Of a stretch of 64,000 bases of DNA, positions 17,662 to 26,098 are shown piece after piece. Position numbers and translations under genes: made by a program. Each line of letters starts with the position of its first letter. The first letter of the stretch is position 1. This stretch comes from Bacteroidota bacterium (GTDB lineage Bacteria; Bacteroidota; Ignavibacteria; Ignavibacteriales; Ignavibacteriaceae), in assembly GCA_021824565.1 (NCBI GenBank), contig JAKAKL010000110.1, positions 1 to 64,000 on the forward strand, written 5' to 3'. A model generated the notes under the pieces. That model did no database searches and was not told where the DNA came from. It was given only the letters and a program-made list of their open reading frames with translations.

Positions 17662-20214
17662 ATGAATAGGAAAATAAAAATATTTTTATTAACGCTGTTT
17701 TCATTTTGCACCACGGCAGGCTTCGCGCAGATCGGGATGTCGATTCACGATACAACATTCGTGAACGGAAATACAATTTACATCCCGGTCTATGTAGACA
17801 GCACGCTTACCGGGCAGAATGCAACTTCATTCAGACTGCAGCTTACATATAATCAAAGCTTGCTGGCGATTGATTCGGTAACCGCGGTTGGGGGAATGAG
17901 CCAAAGCTGGGGAAGCCCTACATTTAATACAGCCACTCCCGGCAGAATAGATATAGCTTCCGCAGGCACAACCGCTTTGACGGGAACCGGCGTTCTTCTC
18001 TATTTAAAAGTAACGGCTATTAACAGCGGTTATTTATATTTATCATTTACCGACACACTCAACAATTACTTTAACGAAGGCAAGCCGAAGATGGCGTTCA
18101 GTAACGGGTACATTAGTATTCAGGCGCTGCCGACAATTTCGGTGTATCCGAATACTGGTTTGCTTACTGTTGGCGAGACGCTGCAGTTCAACGCTTCCGG
18201 CGGCAAAGTTCCTTACGCCTGGTCCGTTACAAATTCCTCGGCAGCAAAGATCGATTCAAACGGACTGCTTACCGCACTGGCGATGGGGTCCACCAAAGTG
18301 GTTGTGAAAGATTCCAACGGAGTGGCGGATACTTCCGGCAGCGTTGAAGTAAGACCGTTCAAATTAAGTTTCAGAGATACGTCTTATTACCAAGGTCAAA
18401 CGGTTGAGATTCCAATCATCACTTCCGATTTAACAGGGCTGAATGTTTCTTCCGGTCAATTCACTCTTTCATTTAACGGTAATATTCTCTCGCCGGTCAG
18501 CATCATAAATGCCGGAACGATGACGCAAAATTTTTCCGCTCCGGCTTTTAGTTTCACCGCGGCAACAAATCAAATGAACATTTCGTTTGCCGGCAGCAGC
18601 AGTTTAACAGGAAGCGGAATATTATTTTATGTTAAATTTCAGATTACTCCGACAAACACGGGCTCAACGGGCTTATCAATTTCAAATATTATGTTCAATC
18701 AGAATTTGCCGGGAAATTCTACAACAGGAAATTTCACCGTCGTAAACCTGGCAACGCTTTACATCTCACCGTCAACAGCTTCGCTGATTAGCGGAGACAC
18801 ATTGCGCTTTTCTGCTTCAGGTGGAACGGCACCTTATCGTTGGTCGGTAAGCGATTCTTCCAAAGCATCAATAGATTCGACAGGATTACTGCGCGCTATC
18901 AAAGGCGGCGTGGTTGTGGTATCCGCAAAAGATGTTTTCGGCGGCAGCGGCAGTTCCGGGAATATTAATTTATACGATACAAAATTAAGCGCGCCTGATA
19001 CTTCATCCGTCAGCGGAGATTCGGTTGATTTTCCGATTTCATTGGGAACTCTTTCAAATTCATTTTCGGTTTCATCGTTCCAGACAACCGTAACATTTGA
19101 TTCGTCACTGATAAAATTTGTTCAGATTGTTTCCACAGGCACGCTTGCAAACGGCTGGTCTTTCCAGACGAACAACCAGGGCAATCAGGTTGTAATTGCC
19201 GCTGCAGGATCGGGAAGCTTTAACGGCGCTGGTGTGCTGTTCAAAATTAGGTTTAAAGTTTCCGCATCTGCTCAGGTGGGCAACAGAAGCGCGGTCAACC
19301 TTCAGCAATTTATGTTCAATGAAGGATCGCCGCTGCCGGAGGTAACAAACGGAAGCATTACAATTGCAAGCGTTTTATTACCGGTTGCACCTAGTAATTT
19401 ATCCGCCGCCGCTAACGGTTCAACAATTATAAACTTAACCTGGAGCGACAACTCGAACAACGAAAACGGATTCGGAATAGAAAGAAGCGCCGACAGCTTG
19501 AGCGGGTACTCAATAAGACAACAAATAAATGCGAACTCAACTTCATACGCTGATTCCGGTTTAACCGACGGTGCGAAATATTTCTACCGCGTTTATGCTT
19601 TCAACACCGGGGGCAACTCAAGCTACTCAAATATTGCATCCGCAATTACCGTGTTAAAAGCGCCGACAAACTTAAACGGTTCCGGTTCTTCAAAGATAAA
19701 TTTAACCTGGACGAACAACTCCTCGAACGAGCTGGGGTCGATAATTGAAAGAAAGCAAGGCGCCGCCGGTACTTATTCCGCTATCGATACTGCCGCCTCT
19801 AATGCTGCTGCTTTCACCGACAGCACCGTTGTTGTCGGACAAAATTATTACTATCGTGTTAAAGCCTATAACAGCCTGGTTCAATCGGCGTATTCGAATG
19901 AGTTTTCGATTACAGTAACTAACGTTGCTTCGGACCAGAAAAATATTCCGGATAAATTTTATCTTTACCAGAATTACCCGAATCCATTCAATCCGTCGAC
20001 GGTAATAAGATACGACATCCCTTCTGCGGCGTTCGTAACTCTGAAAATCTATAACGTCATCGGTAAGGAACTTGCGACGCTTGTAAGCGAAGAAAAGCAG
20101 CCGGGTGAATATTCTGTTTCGTTCAATGCGGATAGATTGTCGAGCGGAATTTACTTTTATAGAATTCTTGCCGGCAATTTTATGGAAACAAGAAAGTTCA
20201 TCTTGTTGAAATAA
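17662..20214 (+). CDS. Secreted multi-cohesin protein with Ig-like and FN3 domains and type IX sorting domain
   Basis: After a signal peptide (residues 1-22) the 850-aa protein alternates three cohesin-like beta domains (about 24-155, 234-362 and 441-572) with two BIG2-like Ig domains (about 156-233 and 363-440). Two fibronectin type III domains (about 573-665 and 666-757) and a type IX sorting domain (765-850, YPNPFNPST) complete it. Cohesins bind dockerins in cellulosomes, and a dockerin-like domain sits in the protein encoded just upstream. The pair may therefore form a surface scaffold. This is inference, since many cohesin-like domains in type IX cargo have no known partner. It starts 61 bp after the preceding gene and is probably co-transcribed. 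Confidence 0.9.
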   Translation: MNRKIKIFLLTLFSFCTTAGFAQIGMSIHDTTFVNGNTIYIPVYVDSTLTGQNATSFRLQLTYNQSLLAIDSVTAVGGMSQSWGSPTFNTATPGRIDIASAGTTALTGTGVLLYLKVTAINSGYLYLSFTDTLNNYFNEGKPKMAFSNGYISIQALPTISVYPNTGLLTVGETLQFNASGGKVPYAWSVTNSSAAKIDSNGLLTALAMGSTKVVVKDSNGVADTSGSVEVRPFKLSFRDTSYYQGQTVEIPIITSDLTGLNVSSGQFTLSFNGNILSPVSIINAGTMTQNFSAPAFSFTAATNQMNISFAGSSSLTGSGILFYVKFQITPTNTGSTGLSISNIMFNQNLPGNSTTGNFTVVNLATLYISPSTASLISGDTLRFSASGGTAPYRWSVSDSSKASIDSTGLLRAIKGGVVVVSAKDVFGGSGSSGNINLYDTKLSAPDTSSVSGDSVDFPISLGTLSNSFSVSSFQTTVTFDSSLIKFVQIVSTGTLANGWSFQTNNQGNQVVIAAAGSGSFNGAGVLFKIRFKVSASAQVGNRSAVNLQQFMFNEGSPLPEVTNGSITIASVLLPVAPSNLSAAANGSTIINLTWSDNSNNENGFGIERSADSLSGYSIRQQINANSTSYADSGLTDGAKYFYRVYAFNTGGNSSYSNIASAITVLKAPTNLNGSGSSKINLTWTNNSSNELGSIIERKQGAAGTYSAIDTAASNAAAFTDSTVVVGQNYYYRVKAYNSLVQSAYSNEFSITVTNVASDQKNIPDKFYLYQNYPNPFNPSTVIRYDIPSAAFVTLKIYNVIGKELATLVSEEKQPGEYSVSFNADRLSSGIYFYRILAGNFMETRKFILLK

Positions 20215-20243
20215 ATTGTTTATCCTTAATCACTAAAATCAAA

Positions 20244-20290
20244 AACTAATCGAATGATTAGTTGATGGTATTCTTCTCTAAAATTATTTT
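20244..20290 (+). promoter_or_regulatory. Perfect dyad operator plus promoter of the 619-aa cargo gene
   Basis: AACTAATC-GAAT-GATTAGTT at 20244-20263 is a perfect inverted repeat. TTGATG (20262-20267) overlaps its last two bases, and TATTTT (20285-20290) follows after 17 bp. Spacing is identical to the two upstream sites. The ATG is at 20411. Confidence 0.7.
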
Positions 20291-20292
20291 AC

Positions 20293-20331
20293 CCCGGAGG
20301 ATTTATTTTGCAGAGAAATAAATTCGCCGGG
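20293..20331 (+). other. 5' leader stem-loop with a possible 13-codon mini-ORF
   Basis: CCCGG plus ATTTATTT (20293-20308) pairs with AAATAAAT plus CCGGG (20316-20331), leaving a 3x3 internal loop and a 7-base apical loop. The left arm contains GGAGG, and a TTG seven bases later opens a frame reading MQRNKFAGYLFRG before a stop. The structure lies at the predicted 5' end of the 20411 transcript, so it could affect stability or translation. Whether the mini-ORF is real is unknown. Confidence 0.35.
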
Positions 20332-20410
20332 TACCTTTTTCGCGGATAGTTTCAAAATATTTTTCCCTTGCTTTGTCAAAAACTTTATTAATTTTTACGA
20401 GGAAATCTAT

Positions 20411-22270
20411 ATGAATCGTAACGGACTGTTTGTATATTTTTCTGTTATTTTTATCTTGCTCGTTCAGGCGTCCACTTTTCTGTTTGGTCAATCGACAAGC
20501 ACTCAAATAAAGCCGACGGTTTTTTACTTTGACTGCGACTATACTTCCGCAGCCAGCGATTCAACGGTATTAGACTCGACAGCAAAATTTTTATACCAAA
20601 CTATTGTTCAAGATACTCTTACCAAGCAAACGCTTTTTATTGCCCGTGAAGCATTGGATACGGCGGCGGAATCCGGTGCATTCTCGCTTCCATCTGATAC
20701 TGTTTTGCATGTCGGTGCGGATTATATTATCGGCAGTAAGATTACCATAAATTCCGGTAATTATGATTTAACAATTTATACCGAAGATGGATACGATAGA
20801 ACAAAAATAGATTCGGGCACGGCGGTTTTTTCTTCGGCTACTTTTTCTAATCTTAAAACTGCTTGCAAGACCGCGGCAACTAAAATCCTGCCGCTGATTA
20901 CTAATATTCGGACGTATCAAAAAAAGCTGAGATCGAACAATCCGCAATTAAGTATAGATCCTCAAATAATGATTAAGCCCGCAAAGACTCAACTAAAAGA
21001 TGGAGAAACTATCAACGTTACGATTACCGCGAGTGATTATGACGGCTCGCCTTTGTCCGGCAGGATTATAAACCTAACTTCGAACGGAGGATTCTTTTCT
21101 TCGAACAGCGTAACCACAGGCGGCAACGGACAAGTTGTTGTGCCTTTTACCGCGGTCAATTATGATATCATCGCAGACATCTCGGCTTCAATGTCCGGCG
21201 AAAAGTTAGTAACACATGATACTACAACCGTAAATAACGATGTAATGCTGATGGTCGGAACTCCACAAACTAACGAAACCTGGCAGCTCTCCTTCAATTA
21301 CACGGTAGAAAAGTTCGGGTTTGAAGATAAATATTCTTTTGATGGTCCCAACGAAGATTGGACTCAATCTTCAAATACATCTACTAGAAATGTCTCCGGG
21401 ATTGTAACCGGCTGGGGCATTTTGGTTTTACCGACGTTTATTTTTAATGCAAGCAGTAGTCCAAGTATTGGAGCTGGCGTGTACGAAAATGGATTTACTA
21501 CTGGAAAATATTTGGGTCATAATTTAACTGTTGGTACCGGGCACGATTACTTCCATGACTGCTACAGTTCTTCCTTAACTACTACGACGGACAATGGTAA
21601 TATTCCTTCTCCGTTCAAACTCTATAGCGCTTCTATGACCGTAAATAACAAAGACACAACCTTTTCATTGACAACAAACTTTAACCAAAATCATTCATAC
21701 CAATTAATGTATCGCGGCTGGGGCGGCACAGATTTTTGTAAAGCAGATGCAGATTCTAGCTTTAATAAATTTGATACCGGAAGTTTAAATCTTAACGCAC
21801 AAGCGGGAGAGCCAAATACTTTTATTACCTACAACGGTAAAGCATTTCTAATTACTCTTAATTCGGTAACGGTACAGCAATCCGATAATTTTGCCGCTTC
21901 AAATAACAGAGATTCAAAAATTGAAGTTATAGATTCTTCTTTCAATGCGATATTAGAGCCGCTGCAAATGCTGACAGATGTAAAAAGTGCCAAACAATCC
22001 AAACCTCTTTCGTTTTCTTTGTCTCAAAACTATCCCAATCCTTTTAATCCGTCCACTTTAATTGAATATCAAATACCTAATGATGCTCATGTAAAAATAA
22101 AAGTATTTGACGTAATGGGAAATCAAGTTGCGGTACTGCTTAACGGAAATGTTTCAGCTGGCAGCCATGTAATAAGATTTAATGGATCAAAGCTTGCAAG
22201 CGGAGTTTATTTTTATAGAATAGAAGCCGGGGGTTTTTCAGAAACAAAAAAATTTATTTTAATTAAATAG
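20411..22270 (+). CDS. Secreted protein with Ig-like domain and type IX sorting domain
   Basis: The 619-aa protein has a signal peptide (about 1-26). An N-terminal alpha/beta region (about 35-165) includes a stretch reminiscent of TolB-N-like domains (VLHVGADYIIGSKI). A Big_1-like Ig domain follows (about 185-280, with GNGQVVVPFTA), then a beta-rich, Asn/Ser/Thr-rich region. The C-terminal sorting domain (about 535-619) has LSQNYPNPFNPST. No catalytic motif is recognised. It has its own promoter with the perfect dyad at 20244, so it is likely under the same regulator as the upstream cargo. AGGAAAT precedes the ATG. Confidence 0.85.
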   Translation: MNRNGLFVYFSVIFILLVQASTFLFGQSTSTQIKPTVFYFDCDYTSAASDSTVLDSTAKFLYQTIVQDTLTKQTLFIAREALDTAAESGAFSLPSDTVLHVGADYIIGSKITINSGNYDLTIYTEDGYDRTKIDSGTAVFSSATFSNLKTACKTAATKILPLITNIRTYQKKLRSNNPQLSIDPQIMIKPAKTQLKDGETINVTITASDYDGSPLSGRIINLTSNGGFFSSNSVTTGGNGQVVVPFTAVNYDIIADISASMSGEKLVTHDTTTVNNDVMLMVGTPQTNETWQLSFNYTVEKFGFEDKYSFDGPNEDWTQSSNTSTRNVSGIVTGWGILVLPTFIFNASSSPSIGAGVYENGFTTGKYLGHNLTVGTGHDYFHDCYSSSLTTTTDNGNIPSPFKLYSASMTVNNKDTTFSLTTNFNQNHSYQLMYRGWGGTDFCKADADSSFNKFDTGSLNLNAQAGEPNTFITYNGKAFLITLNSVTVQQSDNFAASNNRDSKIEVIDSSFNAILEPLQMLTDVKSAKQSKPLSFSLSQNYPNPFNPSTLIEYQIPNDAHVKIKVFDVMGNQVAVLLNGNVSAGSHVIRFNGSKLASGVYFYRIEAGGFSETKKFILIK

Positions 22271-22332
22271 CGTTTCTATTTGAATTATGCTATTTTAAAG
22301 TTTATCACTAATTATTATAGGAGATAAATTAA

Positions 22333-23349
22333 ATGAAGTACATGAACTACGTAAAATTTTTCATTCTTGCTTCAATATTTTCTTTTCTAATTATTTGGAG
22401 CAATGGTTGTGGAGGGATAAACCAATTAGGGATTAACCTGTTCTCATTGAAAATTCAAGTGTTTGGTCAATCTAACTCACCTTTAACCGGCGCAGTTGTT
22501 AGCAGCAACAATGGCGAGGCAGTTACAGTTGATTCCACCGGAATTGCGACTCTTCACTTTTCCGGCGTCGGCGCTTATAATATTACGGTGAAATATGAGA
22601 ATAATATTGTTGCGTCATACAATGTGTCAATGCCTACCGATGCAGGGAAGACATTAACAGCTAATTATGTTGCCGCGTCTACTCCTCCGGCAACAACGAC
22701 TCCTTCCGGCGGTGGAAATGAAAATGTAGCTCCAGGCGGCGGAAGCAACTATTTTGCTATGATGGGAACAAGATTTTATCCCTTACTTTTCCAGTATGTT
22801 TTTAATGCATACGGCTATAGTATTGACTTAGGAAAATATGGAGAAGGACAATATACCGACTGGCAAATAAGCACAAACGGAGAAAATCAATTTACCACTA
22901 GGAAAGCTTATTTAAAGAAACTGCCGAACAGTCAGGAATGGTGGCAGGTAAGTTTTCGTGCGAAAGAAGATTCTATGCTGATGGAGGTTCTGTTCAGCGA
23001 CAAAATGGAATCAATTAGAAGGATGCGGGCAAAGTTTGGTAACGATGTTCCAAAAGAAATTCCTGTTACAGAAGGCTGGTACAATTCTCCAATGCAGTTA
23101 ACGCCCGAATCAATTGAAGGGTCAGTCGTAAAAAAAGGAGTTTCAGTAACAGTACCGGCAGGAACATTCACCTGTGACCAATTAGAATTCGGAGTTGCAC
23201 AAGGTATTACGTTACGCTTGTGGAGATCAACTAATGTTCCGGGAGGAGTTGTAAAATATGAAATGAGTGGCGGCGATGGAAAAGCTATGTACTCCGCAGA
23301 ATTAAAATCATACGGCGATGGTGCAAGCACTGATTTAGGCTCGTATTAA
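22333..23349 (+). CDS. Lipoprotein with carboxypeptidase-regulatory-like N-terminal domain
   Basis: The 338-aa protein has a hydrophobic leader ending in a lipobox-like SNGC, so it is probably a lipoprotein. Residues about 35-115 resemble a CnaB or carboxypeptidase-regulatory beta-sandwich (SPLTGAVVSSNNGEAVTVDSTG). A low-complexity PPATTTPSGGG linker follows, and then an unrecognised C-terminal domain (about 150-330) with many charged and aromatic residues. It lacks the type IX sorting domain of its three upstream neighbours. It follows the 619-aa gene by 62 bp with TAGGAG near the ATG, so it probably belongs to the same transcript. Function is unknown. Confidence 0.78.
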   Translation: MKYMNYVKFFILASIFSFLIIWSNGCGGINQLGINLFSLKIQVFGQSNSPLTGAVVSSNNGEAVTVDSTGIATLHFSGVGAYNITVKYENNIVASYNVSMPTDAGKTLTANYVAASTPPATTTPSGGGNENVAPGGGSNYFAMMGTRFYPLLFQYVFNAYGYSIDLGKYGEGQYTDWQISTNGENQFTTRKAYLKKLPNSQEWWQVSFRAKEDSMLMEVLFSDKMESIRRMRAKFGNDVPKEIPVTEGWYNSPMQLTPESIEGSVVKKGVSVTVPAGTFTCDQLEFGVAQGITLRLWRSTNVPGGVVKYEMSGGDGKAMYSAELKSYGDGASTDLGSY

Positions 23350-23364
23350 CATATTCTAATTTTT

Positions 23365-23395
23365 TGTGCTCTCATTTTAATTAAATGAGAGCACA
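23365..23395 (+). terminator. Long hairpin after the surface-protein cluster
   Basis: TGTGCTCTCATTT at 23365-23377 pairs perfectly with AAATGAGAGCACA at 23383-23395 over 5 bases. It lies 16 bp after the lipoprotein stop and is preceded, not followed, by a T run. It may mark the end of the transcript or be a stabilising element. Confidence 0.5.
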
Positions 23396-23601
23396 ATAGT
23401 ATCAATACCTTCTTAATAAGTATCTGTAAAAAATATTCTCTTTACATCTCATCATAAAAATCAATACTGAATTGCCTACGATAAAAAGTTAGATGCAGCT
23501 AACATAATTACTATACTCTAAATATTATCTTTCGTAAGTATAAATAAAGCTGAAACTTTTCAGCAAAAATAGAATCATATAACAACTAAATAATCACAAA
23601 T

Positions 23602-23991
23602 ATGAATGCATTTCAAATAATTTTAATTGTTTTAGCGGGATTAATATTTTTCGGCTATATTAAAAAATTTATTCAAACACGCGGCATACAAAACTACTCG
23701 GTGTCCGATACTTATAATAAGACTCAAAACAGCAGAAGCGTAATACTTCTTGACGTACGAACTCTTCAGGAAAGAAAAGCAAATATGATAAAAGGTTCGT
23801 ATCATATTCCTCTGCATGAACTCGGCACGCGGATGAACGAGCTGAATAAATTTAAGGATAAAGAAATAATATGTTACTGCCGCACCGGAAACCGAAGTCT
23901 CTCTGCTGCATCTAAATTGAAGAGAAATGGATTTAATTCTGCAAATCTTAGAGGCGGAATAAATTCATGGTTTGCAAACGGATTAAAATGA
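23602..23991 (+). CDS. Membrane-anchored rhodanese-like sulfurtransferase
   Basis: The 129-aa protein has an N-terminal membrane helix (residues about 4-20) and a single rhodanese domain (about 40-127). The active-site loop is CYCRTGNRS, with the catalytic Cys in the first position of the CRTGNR core. Rhodanese domains carry persulfide sulfur to acceptors. It is the first gene of a tight plus-strand run (gaps of 5-7 bp) of DUF2892, thioredoxin-fold, DUF302 and thioredoxin genes, which suggests sulfide/persulfide or disulfide handling at the membrane. Confidence 0.88.
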   Translation: MNAFQIILIVLAGLIFFGYIKKFIQTRGIQNYSVSDTYNKTQNSRSVILLDVRTLQERKANMIKGSYHIPLHELGTRMNELNKFKDKEIICYCRTGNRSLSAASKLKRNGFNSANLRGGINSWFANGLK

Positions 23992-23998
23992 AGTTATT

Positions 23999-24211
23999 AT
24001 GAAAAAAAACGTAGGAACAATCGATAGAGTTTTTAGAGCTTCGGCTGCTGTATTGGTCTTAATACTTTACTTAACAAAAACAATTGAAGGCGGTACGGCA
24101 CTGCTGCTGGGATTGATGGCTGTAGGATTTATCTTCACAAGCGCCACACGCTTTTGCCCATGCTATACGCGCTTTAATATCAGCACTTCTAAAAAACAAG
24201 CAGAGGAATAA
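23999..24211 (+). CDS. DUF2892 (YgaP-like) small membrane protein
   Basis: The 70-aa protein starts MKKNVGTIDRVFRA and has two membrane segments separated by a short turn, ending with a CPCY motif. This matches the DUF2892 family, which in YgaP is fused to a rhodanese domain. Here the two parts are adjacent separate genes (7 bp apart), so they probably form the same functional unit. The CPC cysteines may receive sulfur. Confidence 0.88.
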   Translation: MKKNVGTIDRVFRASAAVLVLILYLTKTIEGGTALLLGLMAVGFIFTSATRFCPCYTRFNISTSKKQAEE

Positions 24212-24216
24212 TTTAG

Positions 24217-24609
24217 ATGATGATCGTGCTTTATATTGTTTTCGGAATTATCGCTTTATTTATGCTGATGCAGTATGCTATGGTTTTTTCAGCGAAAAAA
24301 TCTAAAGGAACTAAGCTGAACGGATTAAAAGGAAATTTAAGAAAGCTTGAAGGAAAAGATACGAACGGGCTTGTATATTTTTTCAGCCCATCGTGCCATG
24401 CGTGCAAAGCCCAAACCCCGGTTATTAAAACTTTGCAGTCAAAATATAAAAATGTTTACGACGTGGATATATCAAAAGATTTTAACACCGCAAGAGTATT
24501 CGGTATCAAAGCGACACCAACAACTATTTCCGTGGAGAACGGCGTTATCAAGCAAGTTTTTCTCGGAGTTAAGCAAAAAGAATTTTTAGAAAAATATTTA
24601 AAAGGATAA
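24217..24609 (+). CDS. Membrane-anchored thioredoxin-fold protein (CHAC active site)
   Basis: The 130-aa protein has an N-terminal membrane helix (about 3-24) followed by a thioredoxin fold with FFSPSCHACKAQ as the active site and a cis-proline region AFGIKATPTT-like (here VFGIKATPTT). It is likely a dithiol oxidoreductase. Together with the rhodanese it may reduce persulfides or maintain membrane thiols. It follows the DUF2892 gene by 5 bp. Confidence 0.86.
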   Translation: MMIVLYIVFGIIALFMLMQYAMVFSAKKSKGTKLNGLKGNLRKLEGKDTNGLVYFFSPSCHACKAQTPVIKTLQSKYKNVYDVDISKDFNTARVFGIKATPTTISVENGVIKQVFLGVKQKEFLEKYLKG

Positions 24610-24615
24610 AATTCA

Positions 24616-24999
24616 TTGGAATATGGATTTTCAAAAATAGTAGATTTGTCCTTCGAAGATGCAGTTGAAAAAATTACTGCGGAATTGAAGAAGGAAGGAT
24701 TTGGCGTGCTTACTGAAATTGATGTTAAAGACACGATGAAGAAAAAGCTTAATGTCGATTTTAAAAAATATAAAATCCTCGGCGCATGTAACCCGCCGAT
24801 AGCTCATAAAGCTTTGCAGTTTGAAGAAGAGCTTGGACTTCTCTTGCCGTGCAATGTTATTGTTTATGAAAAAGAAGGAAAGAGCGCGGTATCGGTCTTC
24901 AATCCGATGATCATGACGCAAATTATTGATAACAAAGAGATGTCCGAAATAGCTGAAGAAGTAAAAACTAAACTTCTTGCAGCATTGAACAGAGTTTAA
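24616..24999 (+). CDS. DUF302 domain protein
   Basis: The 127-aa protein matches DUF302: the block GVLTEIDVKDTMKKKL, then ILGACNPPIAHKAL, then LLPCNVIVYE. Family members are often found beside sulfur-oxidation or thioredoxin genes, but no reaction is established. The start is a TTG with AAAGGA 9 bases upstream; no better ATG is in frame at the N-terminus. It lies 6 bp after the preceding thioredoxin-fold gene. Confidence 0.88.
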   Translation: MEYGFSKIVDLSFEDAVEKITAELKKEGFGVLTEIDVKDTMKKKLNVDFKKYKILGACNPPIAHKALQFEEELGLLLPCNVIVYEKEGKSAVSVFNPMIMTQIIDNKEMSEIAEEVKTKLLAALNRV

Positions 25000-25035
25000 T
25001 AAATTTAATAATATAAAAAGGCTAAGGAGAACAAT

Positions 25036-25398
25036 ATGCCGGAAGATTTAACAAAAGAAACTTTTTTAGAAAAAGTTTTTAATTATGAAACAAATAAAGA
25101 ATGGAAGTTTGAAGGCGAACTGCCGTGCGTGATAGATTTTTGGGCGCCGTGGTGCGGTCCATGCAGAATGGTTGCACCTGTAATGGAAGAACTATCTGTT
25201 GAATATGCAGGTAAGGTTAACTTCTATAAAATAAACACTGATGTCGAACAGGAATTAGGCGCTGCTTTTGGAATAAGAAGTATCCCGTCATTGTTATTTG
25301 TTCCGAAAGAAGGACAGCCGAAGATGGCGGTTGGAGCATTACCGAAAGAAAGCCTAAAGCGCGCAATCCAGGAAGAACTGCTTACTCAAGTTGCGTAA
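25036..25398 (+). CDS. trxA: Thioredoxin
   Basis: The 120-aa protein has the classical active site FWAPWCGPCRM, the GIRSIPSLL cis-proline region and standard length, with a slightly extended N-terminus. It should be a cytosolic protein disulfide reductase. AAGGAG precedes the ATG. It closes the rhodanese-DUF302 run and is followed by a hairpin terminator. Confidence 0.92.
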   Translation: MPEDLTKETFLEKVFNYETNKEWKFEGELPCVIDFWAPWCGPCRMVAPVMEELSVEYAGKVNFYKINTDVEQELGAAFGIRSIPSLLFVPKEGQPKMAVGALPKESLKRAIQEELLTQVA

Positions 25399-25424
25399 GA
25401 AAATATTTATTTCATAGAAAGCAT

Positions 25425-25460
25425 AGCGGAAAAACTTTTTTAGTATTTCCGCTTTATTTA
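25425..25460 (+). terminator. Intrinsic terminator after the thioredoxin operon
   Basis: AGCGGAAA (25425-25432) pairs with TTTCCGCT (25446-25453), followed by TTATTTATT. It separates the thioredoxin cluster from the rubrerythrin gene. Confidence 0.65.
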
Positions 25461-25541
25461 TTCTGTAAATGATCTTAATTTTGTATTAGTAAAAAATATT
25501 TTAGGAAAATTTATTTAATACAAATTCAAACGGAGGACATC

Positions 25542-26039
25542 ATGTCAAAGACAGAAACAAATCTAAAAGAAGCTTTTGCAGGAGAAAGCCAGGCAAATCA
25601 GAAATACCGAGCATTCGCAAAGAAAGCCGAGCAGGAAGGATTCACAAACATCGCAAAGCTGTTTTTAACCGCCGCTGAAGCGGAGAGAATTCATGCCGAA
25701 GGGCATCTTGGAGCTATGGAAGGAATCGGATCAACTAAAGAAAATCTTAAGGCTGCTATTGGCGGCGAGACTTATGAATATACAGAAATGTATCCACCGA
25801 TGCTTAAAGAAGCGCTGTCGGAAAATCATAAAGCAAAAAGGATGTTCGGATATGCGGTTAAAGCGGAAGAAGTTCATGCGAAGCTTTATAAGATGGCGCT
25901 AGAAGCCGCTGAACAAGGAAAGGATTTAACCGGAGTTGAATTTTATCTTTGTCCTGTTTGCGGCAACATTGAAATTGGAAAGCCGTCTGAGAACTGCCCA
26001 ATTTGCGGAACGCTCGCATCAAAGTACATAAAAATATAA
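25542..26039 (+). CDS. Rubrerythrin
   Basis: The 165-aa protein has a ferritin-like four-helix domain with the di-iron ligands in GESQANQKY, EAERIHAEGH and the later AEEVHAKL. A C-terminal rubredoxin-type site follows (CPVCG near 134 and CPICG near 151). Rubrerythrins reduce hydrogen peroxide in anaerobes and microaerophiles. AACGGAGG lies before the ATG. It is transcribed apart from the thioredoxin run but fits the same oxidative-stress theme. Confidence 0.95.
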   Translation: MSKTETNLKEAFAGESQANQKYRAFAKKAEQEGFTNIAKLFLTAAEAERIHAEGHLGAMEGIGSTKENLKAAIGGETYEYTEMYPPMLKEALSENHKAKRMFGYAVKAEEVHAKLYKMALEAAEQGKDLTGVEFYLCPVCGNIEIGKPSENCPICGTLASKYIKI

Positions 26040-26055
26040 ATGTCTTTTCAAGCAG

Positions 26056-26093
26056 ACGCCGTGCAATTTAAACTTGCACGGCGTTACTTTTTT
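26056..26093 (+). terminator. Strong intrinsic terminator after rubrerythrin
   Basis: ACGCCGTGCAA (26056-26066) pairs perfectly with TTGCACGGCGT (26074-26084) over a 7-base loop, followed by TACTTTTTT. It lies between the rubrerythrin gene and the convergent ABC permease gene. Confidence 0.85.
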
Positions 26094-26098
26094 AAAAA

